Positions 33,096 to 40,308 of a stretch of DNA of 64,000 bases are shown in pieces; the stretch's first letter is position 1; each line of letters starts with the position of its first letter. Under the pieces are notes generated by a model. It ran no database searches. It saw only the letters and a list, made by a program, of their open reading frames with translations, and was not told the DNA's origin. The stretch covers positions 1 through 64,000 of the forward strand of contig JAWLCO010000002.1 of assembly GCA_041687075.1 (NCBI GenBank). The letters run 5' to 3'. The stretch is from ZC4RG25 sp041687075. GTDB taxonomy: Bacteria > Pseudomonadota > Alphaproteobacteria > Rhizobiales > Hyphomicrobiaceae. The position numbers and the translations under genes were made by a program.

Positions 33096-35906
33096 ATGAC
33101 ATCGGTTCTCCTTCCACTCACGATCATCGTGCTGTTCGCCGCCATTCCGCTCGTCGTGATCGCGAGCCGGCACAGCAGAAGGGCTGCTGCGGGGATCACC
33201 GGCAGCGCCATGGCGCTGAGCCTGGCGTTATTCCTCCCGTTATCGCTGTTGACCGAAGGCCAGGCCAGTCTGGTGGAGAAATGGAGCTGGCTGCCTCAAT
33301 GGGGCATCACGCTCGGCCTCCGGCTCGACGGGCTGAGCCTGCTTTATGCCATTCTGATCCTCGGCATCGGCATGCTGGTGGTGCTCTACGCCACCTACTA
33401 TCTGCCCACATCGGATCGCCTCGGCCGGTTTTTCGGTCTTCTGCTGGGATTCGCGGGCGCCATGCTGGGGCTCGTGCTTTCAGAGAACCTGATTCAGCTC
33501 GTCGTCTTCTGGGAAATGACGAGCATCGCCTCCTTCCTGCTCATCGCCTACAAGTTCGAGGCCCACGATGCGCGCATCGCAGCGCGCATGGCGCTGGCCG
33601 TCACCGGTGCCGGTGGCCTGGCGTTGCTCGCCGGCGTTATGGTGTTGGGAAGCATTGCCGGCAGCTATGACATCTCCCAGGTGTTGGCCAGCGGTGACCT
33701 GATCCGCGACCACGCGCTTTATCCTGTCGCGCTCGTCCTGATCCTGGTCGGAGCATTTACGAAATCCGCGCAGTTCCCTTTTCACTTCTGGCTGCCGAAC
33801 GCGATGGCTGCGCCGACGCCCGTCAGCGCCTACCTGCATTCCGCAACCATGGTGAAGGCGGGGGTGTTCGCGCTGGCGCGGTTTTATCCGGTGCTGGCCG
33901 GCACCGATTTGTGGATCGCACTGGTGTTTCCGGTGGGCGCCGTCACGCTGGTCTATGGCGCTTACATCGCGCTGCTACAGAATGACCTCAAAGGGCTGCT
34001 CGCCTACTCGACGATCAGTCACCTCGGGCTGATCACGCTTCTGTTTGGCCTCGACACGTCCATGAGTGCCATCGCCGGCGTGTTCCACATCATCAATCAC
34101 GCGATCTTCAAAGCCTCGCTCTTCATGTCGGCGGGGATCATCGATCACGAATGCGGCACGCGCGACATGCGGCGCATCAACGGCCTGATAAAATACATGC
34201 CCTACACGGCCGTGCTGGGCATCGTGGCCGCTGGCTCGATGGCAGGTGTGCCGCTGCTCAACGGCTTTCTCAGCAAGGAGATGTTCTTTGCGGAAGCCGT
34301 CGAGCTGCAGCGGATCGATCAGTCCGGGTGGTTCCTGCCGGCATTCGCGACCATCGCCGGCGTGCTGACCGTCGCCTACTCGGCGCGCTTCATCTACGAC
34401 GTTTTTTTCGGCGGCGAGCCCGTGGACCTGCCGCGCCAGCCCCATGAGCCGGTGCTGTGGATCCGGATCCCGGTCGATGTGCTCGTCCTTCTCTGCCTGC
34501 TCCTGGGCCTGTTTCCGCAGTTCACTGTTGGCCACATTCTCAGAGCCGCAGCGGCTGCGGTCCTGAACAGTCCGGTGCCCCATTTCGAGCTGTCGGTCTG
34601 GCACGGCTTCAATCTGCCGTTACTGATGAGCGTCATCGCCATCGCCGGAGGAATACTCTACTACTGGCGGTCCGACCGCCTCTTGATGCTGCACGACCGC
34701 TACATGCCCCGGCTGCACAGCCGCGTGGCGTTCGAGCGCCTCTACCGCAACCTCGCATCAGCATCGCAGGTCATCGTAGCAGCAGTCGACAACGTATCGC
34801 TCCAGCGGTACCTGGTGCTGTTCGTCGGAACCGTTCTGGTGCTCTGCGGCTGGGCCTACGCAACGGGCGCGCCAGCTCCCGTCCGCGGTCCTGAAGCTGG
34901 TATTCCGCCGGACACAGTCGTTCTGGCCGGTCTGATGGCGCTGGCTATCGGCAGCATCGGGGCAACGATCTATCACCGGCAGCGGCTGACGGCGCTGGTA
35001 TTCCTGAGCGCCGTAGGTCTCATCGTCTCACTGACGTTCGTACGCTTTTCCGCACCTGATCTGGCCTTGACGCAACTCTCTGTCGAGGTCGTCACCATCA
35101 CGCTGCTGCTGCTCGGCCTTCGCTTCATTCCGCGACAGGCACCGCAGGAGATCTCGCGCGTGCGACATGTCCGTGACATCGGGCTCGCCGTGGCTGGCGG
35201 GACAGGGCTGGCCCTGCTGACCTACGCGATGCTCACGCGTCCCTTCTCGACCATCTCGGACTACTACCTGCACAATGCCCTTCCCGGCGGCGGGGGGACG
35301 AATGTTGTCAACGTCATCCTGGTCGACTTCCGCGGTTTTGACACGCTCGGCGAAATAACGGTCCTGGCGCTTGTGGCCGTTGCGTCGCTTGCGGTGCTCG
35401 ACGGCCTGCGGCTGCGGCCCTATCCGCCGCCCGCGCCGAAGGAGGCGGACCGGCACCCCATCATGCTGGCCATGCTGATGCGGCCGCTGCTGCCGCTGGC
35501 GCTGGTCGTCTCGCTCTACATCCTGCTGCGCGGGCACAACCTGCCGGGTGGCGGCTTCATCGCCGGGCTGATCACCGGCGTCGCCCTGATCCTGCAGTAC
35601 GTGGCAAGCGGTATAGATCTGGCCCAGGCGCGGCTGCGTATGGATTTCCTGCGGGTTTCGGCGGCGGGGCTGGCCCTGGCGGTCGGCACTGGGCTCGCAA
35701 GCATCCTGTTCGGCGATCCGTTCCTCACGAGCGCATATGGGCACCTGCACCTGCCGCTCATCGGCGATGTCGAGCTGGTGTCTGCGATGCTTTTCGACCT
35801 CGGCGTCTTTCTGGCAGTAGTCGGCGTTGTTCTCGTCATCATGGCAGGGTTCGGCGTGCTGAGCCGTCGCGAGCTGCCGAGGATCGACGCCGAGGGGAGG
35901 CGCTGA
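33096..35906 (+). CDS. mrpA: Mrp antiporter subunit A fused to subunit B domain
   Basis: 936-residue integral membrane protein related to NuoL of complex I. The antiporter core (SENLIQLVVFWEMTSIASFL, FPFHFWLPNAMAAPTPVSAYLHSATMVKAG, YSTISHLGL) fills the first 500 residues; an MrpA-specific tail follows, and the last about 140 residues (RPLLPLALVVSLYILLRGHN, GGGFIAGLITG) are the MrpB domain. This fused form defines the six-gene group 2 mrp operons. With the five genes behind it, it exchanges cytoplasmic Na+ (or K+) for protons, giving salt and alkali tolerance. Confidence 0.95.
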   Translation: MTSVLLPLTIIVLFAAIPLVVIASRHSRRAAAGITGSAMALSLALFLPLSLLTEGQASLVEKWSWLPQWGITLGLRLDGLSLLYAILILGIGMLVVLYATYYLPTSDRLGRFFGLLLGFAGAMLGLVLSENLIQLVVFWEMTSIASFLLIAYKFEAHDARIAARMALAVTGAGGLALLAGVMVLGSIAGSYDISQVLASGDLIRDHALYPVALVLILVGAFTKSAQFPFHFWLPNAMAAPTPVSAYLHSATMVKAGVFALARFYPVLAGTDLWIALVFPVGAVTLVYGAYIALLQNDLKGLLAYSTISHLGLITLLFGLDTSMSAIAGVFHIINHAIFKASLFMSAGIIDHECGTRDMRRINGLIKYMPYTAVLGIVAAGSMAGVPLLNGFLSKEMFFAEAVELQRIDQSGWFLPAFATIAGVLTVAYSARFIYDVFFGGEPVDLPRQPHEPVLWIRIPVDVLVLLCLLLGLFPQFTVGHILRAAAAAVLNSPVPHFELSVWHGFNLPLLMSVIAIAGGILYYWRSDRLLMLHDRYMPRLHSRVAFERLYRNLASASQVIVAAVDNVSLQRYLVLFVGTVLVLCGWAYATGAPAPVRGPEAGIPPDTVVLAGLMALAIGSIGATIYHRQRLTALVFLSAVGLIVSLTFVRFSAPDLALTQLSVEVVTITLLLLGLRFIPRQAPQEISRVRHVRDIGLAVAGGTGLALLTYAMLTRPFSTISDYYLHNALPGGGGTNVVNVILVDFRGFDTLGEITVLALVAVASLAVLDGLRLRPYPPPAPKEADRHPIMLAMLMRPLLPLALVVSLYILLRGHNLPGGGFIAGLITGVALILQYVASGIDLAQARLRMDFLRVSAAGLALAVGTGLASILFGDPFLTSAYGHLHLPLIGDVELVSAMLFDLGVFLAVVGVVLVIMAGFGVLSRRELPRIDAEGRR

Positions 35907-35910
35907 GAAT

Positions 35911-36243
35911 ATGGAACTCGTGCTTTCGCTCGGCATCGGCCTGCTGACGGCCTCGGGGATCTACCTCATTCTGCGGGAACGGACTTTTGCTGTGGTCCTC
36001 GGCATCACCCTGCTCTCCTATGCAACCAACCTGCTGATCTTCGTCAGCGGCCGGCTGATGGTCGGCGCGCCGCCGCTCATCCTCTCGGGCCAGGCGCAGC
36101 ACACGGACCCCATCCCGCAGGCGCTGGTGCTGACCGCCATCGTGATCAGCTTCGGCATGACCGCCTACATCGTGGCGCTTGCACTGCGGGCAAAGGGCGA
36201 GTCCGGCACCGACCACGTGGACACCGAGGAGCGACCCCGGTGA
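35911..36243 (+). CDS. mrpC: Mrp antiporter subunit C
   Basis: 110-residue NuoK-like subunit with three membrane helices (LSLGIGLLTASGIYLILRER, VVLGITLLSYATNLLIFV, QALVLTAIVISFGMTAYIVA). It begins four bases after mrpA with GGGGAGG upstream, and its stop overlaps the GTG start of mrpD. The motif DPIPQALVLTAIVI is typical. Confidence 0.94.
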   Translation: MELVLSLGIGLLTASGIYLILRERTFAVVLGITLLSYATNLLIFVSGRLMVGAPPLILSGQAQHTDPIPQALVLTAIVISFGMTAYIVALALRAKGESGTDHVDTEERPR

Positions 36244-37772
36244 GCCACGCCCTGCTCCTGCCGATCGTATTGCCGTTGATCGCTGCGATCGGGTGCATGG
36301 CCGGGTACAAGCGCGGGCTGGCGTTTCAGCGCCAGGTGTCGCTCGGGGCTACGCTGATATTGCCCATCGTGGCGGCAATTCTCATCGCCTCCGCTGCGCG
36401 GGACGAGATCTCCGTCTACGCCATCGGCGCCTGGCCAGCGCCGTTCGGGATCGTGCTGGTGCTCGACCGCTTATCGGCAGCGATGGTCATGCTGACCGCA
36501 GCACTGGCCCTGCCTGTCCTGCTGTATGCCCTGGCAGGAACCGACGCCAAGGGGCGCCATTTTCATCCACTGTTCCAGTTTCAGCTCGCCGGATTGAACG
36601 GCGCCTTTCTGACGGGCGACATCTTCAACCTGTTCGTTTTCTTCGAGGTGCTGCTGGCCGCGTCCTACGGGCTGCTTGCTCACGGCGGCGGGCTGTTGCG
36701 GGCACGGGCGAGCCTCGCCTACGTCGTGCTCAACGTGGTAGGGTCGACGCTGTTCCTCGTTGGGCTCGCGCTCGTCTATGGCACGCTGGGGACGCTCAAC
36801 TTCGCCGATCTGGCCCTGGTCGTCCCGCATGTGCCGCCGTCGGATCAGGCCCTCGTGCGGGCGGCATTCGCGCTTCTGGTGATCGTATTCGCCTTGAAGG
36901 CTGCGCTGCTGCCGCTGTCCTTCTGGCTTCCGCTCGCTTACGGGGCCGCAACGGCTCCGGTCGCCGCTCTGTTTGCCATTCTGACGAAGGTCGGAATCTA
37001 CGTTCTGCTCAGGATCTTTGGCATCGTTTTCGCCAGCGCAGCGTTCACGGCAGATTTGCTCCAGCCCTGGCTCGTGCCGGTGGCCATCATGACGATTGCG
37101 CTCGGGATGATCGGACTGCTTTCAGCGCCGCGCCTTTCGGTCGGCGTTGCCTACCTGGTGGTGCTGTCGACGGGCACACTGCTCTCGGTCTTGTCGGTGC
37201 CGGGCATCGGCAGCGTGTCCGCCGTCATCTACTACCTGCTGCACTCGACGCTGGTCACCGGTGGCTTTTTTCTGCTGGCGGATGCCATCGCCAACCAGCG
37301 CGGTGTGCACGCCGACAAGCTGGAACGCGGTCCGCATGTGCGCGATCTGAAACTGCTCAGCGCCGGCTATCTGGTACTGGCCGTGGCGGTGAGCGGTCTG
37401 CCCCCGCTGTCGGGCTTCTTTGGCAAGTTCATGCTGATGCAGTCGGTGCAAGCGACGGGCTGGGTGACGGCGATCTGGCCGGCCTTGCTGATCTCCAGTC
37501 TGGTGACCGCTCTGGCCCTGGCGCGGCAGGGCAGCGTTCTCTTCTGGGAGCCGGTGCCCGATGAGCCGAGACCCGAATATCCACCGCCGAGCCGTTTGCA
37601 TGTGGCAGCCGTGGTGGTGCTGGTGGCCGCGAGTCCCGTTCTGACGCTGACGACTGGCTCGGTCTCGGCCTATGCGCACGCCGCGGCGGAGCAGCTTCTG
37701 GCCCGTCAGGATTACATCGATGCCGTGGTCGGTGCATCGCCGGAAATCGTCAGGGTTCGGAGGCCAAGATGA
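36240..37772 (+). CDS. mrpD: Mrp antiporter subunit D
   Basis: 510-residue NuoM/N-like subunit with about 14 helices. Conserved stretches are TGDIFNLFVFFEVLLAASYGLL (ion-path Glu), ALKAALLPLSFWLPLAYG with its Lys, and SGLPPLSGFFGKFMLMQ. It starts with GTG at 36240 overlapping the mrpC stop (GTGA), with GAGGAG upstream, and overlaps mrpE at its own end by four bases. Confidence 0.95.
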   Translation: MSHALLLPIVLPLIAAIGCMAGYKRGLAFQRQVSLGATLILPIVAAILIASAARDEISVYAIGAWPAPFGIVLVLDRLSAAMVMLTAALALPVLLYALAGTDAKGRHFHPLFQFQLAGLNGAFLTGDIFNLFVFFEVLLAASYGLLAHGGGLLRARASLAYVVLNVVGSTLFLVGLALVYGTLGTLNFADLALVVPHVPPSDQALVRAAFALLVIVFALKAALLPLSFWLPLAYGAATAPVAALFAILTKVGIYVLLRIFGIVFASAAFTADLLQPWLVPVAIMTIALGMIGLLSAPRLSVGVAYLVVLSTGTLLSVLSVPGIGSVSAVIYYLLHSTLVTGGFFLLADAIANQRGVHADKLERGPHVRDLKLLSAGYLVLAVAVSGLPPLSGFFGKFMLMQSVQATGWVTAIWPALLISSLVTALALARQGSVLFWEPVPDEPRPEYPPPSRLHVAAVVVLVAASPVLTLTTGSVSAYAHAAAEQLLARQDYIDAVVGASPEIVRVRRPR

Positions 37773-38260
37773 GGGATCGCCTTTTGCCACGGCCTATTCT
37801 GAGCCTGGTCATTCTGGCACTCTGGCTGGTGCTCGCCTCCAGCGTCGGCGTCGGCCAACTTCTGATCGGCGTGGTCATCGCCATTGCCATTCCCATCGCG
37901 ACAGCCGCTTTCTGGCCGGAGCCTATCAGCGTGGTCCGGCCGCTGGCCGGGCTGCGGCTCCTCGGAGTGCTGCTCTTCGATATCATCGTTGCGAACCTGA
38001 GGGTTGCGCGCCTGGTCGTGGGGCCGCTCGATCGATTGCGCCCCCAGTTCATCGAGGTTCCGCTCGACATCGACGACAGGTTCATTGCCTCGATCCTCGG
38101 CAACATCGTCGCGCTGACTCCCGGAACCGTATCGGTCGACATCGACCGCAGACGCCGGACCCTGCTCATTCACGCGCTCGATGTGGGCAATGCCCAGGCG
38201 CTCATCGACACCATCAAGACCCGTTACGAGGCACCACTCAAGGAGACCTTCGGATGCTGA
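37769..38260 (+). CDS. mrpE: Mrp antiporter subunit E
   Basis: 163-residue subunit with N-terminal membrane helices (LSLVILALWLVLASSVGVGQ) and a soluble C-terminal part with FIASILGNIVALTPGTVSVD and LLIHALDVG, the typical MrpE motifs. GGAGG lies upstream of the ATG, which overlaps the mrpD stop. It ends overlapping mrpF. Confidence 0.93.
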   Translation: MRDRLLPRPILSLVILALWLVLASSVGVGQLLIGVVIAIAIPIATAAFWPEPISVVRPLAGLRLLGVLLFDIIVANLRVARLVVGPLDRLRPQFIEVPLDIDDRFIASILGNIVALTPGTVSVDIDRRRRTLLIHALDVGNAQALIDTIKTRYEAPLKETFGC

Positions 38261-38523
38261 GCTACGCTATTGCTGCCGCTATCACGATGGTCGTCACGGC
38301 CATGCTGCTCAACCTGTTCCGGCTGGTCCGCGGGCCCAGCCTGCCGGATCGGGTGCTGGCACTCGACACGCTGTCGATCAACACTATTGCGCTCGTCATG
38401 CTGTTCGGCATCAGCATCGGCAGCACGACCTACTTCGAGGCTGCACTGCTGATCGCCATGATGGGCTTTGTCGGGACGGCAGCCTTCTGCAAGTTCATTC
38501 TGAGCGGCGACGTCATCGAGTGA
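38254..38523 (+). CDS. mrpF: Mrp antiporter subunit F
   Basis: 89-residue protein with three helices and the signature RLVRGPSLPDRVLALDTLS. The ATG at 38254 lies within the last codons of mrpE (seven-base overlap), with AAGGAGA upstream. It is essential for assembly of Mrp complexes where tested. Confidence 0.93.
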   Translation: MLSYAIAAAITMVVTAMLLNLFRLVRGPSLPDRVLALDTLSINTIALVMLFGISIGSTTYFEAALLIAMMGFVGTAAFCKFILSGDVIE

Positions 38524-38528
38524 GGGCC

Positions 38529-38843
38529 ATGGTTGATATCGTCACATCGCTGCTGGTGCTCGTCGGAGGGGCTTTCGCGCTGCTCGGCTCGATCGGACTG
38601 GCACGCCTGCCGGACTTCTTTTCCCGCCTGCACGGTCCGACCAAGGCAACGACGCTCGGCGTTGGCTCCGTCGTCATCGCGTCCCTGGTGAACGTCACCG
38701 CCAACGAGCCCGGCTTCGGACTGCGCGAGCTGGCGATCACGCTCTTTCTGTTCATCACGGCACCGGTGAGCGCGCACATGCTTTCCAAGGCCGCATTGAG
38801 CGAGCAGCGCCGCCGGGTCGAGGCGGAGCGAACGGGGGATTAA
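38529..38843 (+). CDS. mrpG: Mrp antiporter subunit G
   Basis: 104-residue last subunit, with three helices and the motif GLARLPDFFSRLHGPTKATT. It starts five bases after mrpF. The C-terminus is short and charged. The operon is thus complete: A/B, C, D, E, F, G in that order with overlaps or tiny gaps throughout. Confidence 0.93.
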   Translation: MVDIVTSLLVLVGGAFALLGSIGLARLPDFFSRLHGPTKATTLGVGSVVIASLVNVTANEPGFGLRELAITLFLFITAPVSAHMLSKAALSEQRRRVEAERTGD

Positions 38844-38890
38844 GGGCCGCCCCCACTCACAGCGTATCGGCAGTGCAGCAACACAACACC

Positions 38891-38966
38891 TGTCATCCCG
38901 CAGTGCAGCGCGAAGCGGTGCGCTGCGATGCGGGACCTTGCTACGCGCGCACCCAGGACGACGGGT
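38891..38966. repeat. REP-like palindrome between mrpG and the CoA-transferase gene
   Basis: TGTCATCCCGCAGTGCAGCGC starts the element (first 20 bases shown in part); CCCGCA (38897-38902) pairs with TGCGGG (38929-38934) and GCAGCGC with GCGCTGC inside. GGACGACGGG near 38952 forms the right edge. It lies between converging genes and resembles the copy at 14961. Confidence 0.6.
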
Positions 38967-38983
38967 GGCGGTCGGATTAATTG

Positions 38984-40207
38984 CTACACGACACCTTCAT
39001 CCCTGAGCGCCGCGATCTCGTCGGCAGCAAGGCCAAGCACATTGGAGAGCACCACGTCCGTATTCTCGCCCAGTAATGGCGGTGCCTTGCTCGCCGTCGT
39101 ATCGTGAGATGCCATCCGCACCGGGTTGGCGGCAACGGGCAGTGGCCCGGCCATATCGTGCTCGAGGACCCGCCGCATGCCGCGCGCCTGCACCTGCGGA
39201 TCGGCGAAGACCTGATCGATGGTGTTGATGGGGCCGCATGGCACGGACTTCGACTCGAGCAGCGCGATCCATTCCGCCGAGGAGCGTAGCTGCAGCGCTT
39301 CCTCGATTTGTGGGATCAGTGTCTCGCGATTGATGATGCGGGCTGCGTTGGTGCGGTAGCGCTCGTCGACTGCCAGATGCTCGAGCCCCGCTGCTGCGCA
39401 GAAGCGCTGGAACTGCCCGTCATTGCCGACAGCCAGAATGATGTGGCCGTCGGCCGTGCGGAAAGCCTGGTAGGGCACAACGGTCGGGTGCGCATTGCCC
39501 ATGCGCTCTGGCACCGCGCCGGACACGAGAAATGTGGACGCCTGATTGATGAGGGCGGCCACCGTGCTGTCGAGCAGCGCAACGTCGATGTACTCACCCT
39601 CGCCCGTCCGGTCTCGCTTGATGAGAGACGCAAGGATGGCAGCCAGGGCGTTCATGCCCGCCATCTGATCGGAAATGGCGACGCCTACCTTGACGGGACC
39701 GCCGCCAGGCACATCGTCCGGCTCGCCCGTCACGCTCATCAGCCCACCCATGGCCTGCACAAGAAAGTCGTAGCCGGCGCGCGGGGCATAGGGGCCGGTC
39801 TGGCCGAAACCGGTGATCGAGCAGTAGACGAGCCGCGGATTGATGGCCTTCAGGCTCTGGTAGTCGAGCCCATACTTGGCAAGTCCGCCCACCTTGAAGT
39901 TCTCGATCAGCACATCCGATTTTTCAGCGAGCCTGCGGATGAGATCCTGCCCTTTGGGATGGGCGATGTCGACCGTGACGGACTGCTTGCCGCGGTTGGT
40001 GCAGGCGAAATAGGCGGAGATGCCCGGATCGTTTGCGGTCGGCTCCAGCGCGAACGGCGGCCCCCAGCCGCGGGTATCGTCGCCGTTCCGGGGGCGCTCG
40101 ATCTTGATGACCTCTGCCCCCATGTCGGCCAGGAACTGCGAGGCCCAGGGGCCGGCGAGGACGCGGGACAGGTCGAGGACGCGGATGTGCGAGAGCGGAG
40201 CAGCCAT
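38984..40207 (-). CDS. Family III CoA-transferase (CaiB/BaiF), SUGCT-like
   Basis: 407-residue CoA-transferase moving CoA between carboxylic acids. The N-terminus (RVLDLSRVLAGPWASQFLAD, then ERPRNGDDTRGWGPPF) and the catalytic Asp180 (VGVAISDQMAGM) are clear. The GDDTRGWGPPF segment resembles human SUGCT, the succinyl-CoA:glutarate CoA-transferase, though other family III enzymes share it. It is divergent from an E1 gene that resembles 2-oxoadipate dehydrogenase, which would also yield glutaryl-CoA. The substrate therefore may be glutarate, but this is inference. Confidence 0.9.
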   Translation of the reverse strand: MAAPLSHIRVLDLSRVLAGPWASQFLADMGAEVIKIERPRNGDDTRGWGPPFALEPTANDPGISAYFACTNRGKQSVTVDIAHPKGQDLIRRLAEKSDVLIENFKVGGLAKYGLDYQSLKAINPRLVYCSITGFGQTGPYAPRAGYDFLVQAMGGLMSVTGEPDDVPGGGPVKVGVAISDQMAGMNALAAILASLIKRDRTGEGEYIDVALLDSTVAALINQASTFLVSGAVPERMGNAHPTVVPYQAFRTADGHIILAVGNDGQFQRFCAAAGLEHLAVDERYRTNAARIINRETLIPQIEEALQLRSSAEWIALLESKSVPCGPINTIDQVFADPQVQARGMRRVLEHDMAGPLPVAANPVRMASHDTTASKAPPLLGENTDVVLSNVLGLAADEIAALRDEGVV

Positions 40208-40308
40208 GAAGTCGTTCCCAGGGAGTGCATTGTGCGCTAACGGTTAGCACCACCAGCGCAATCTTGTCCTGCCGGACCAGCAGAGTGTCCAGGGGATCGC
40301 AGTCGGAA

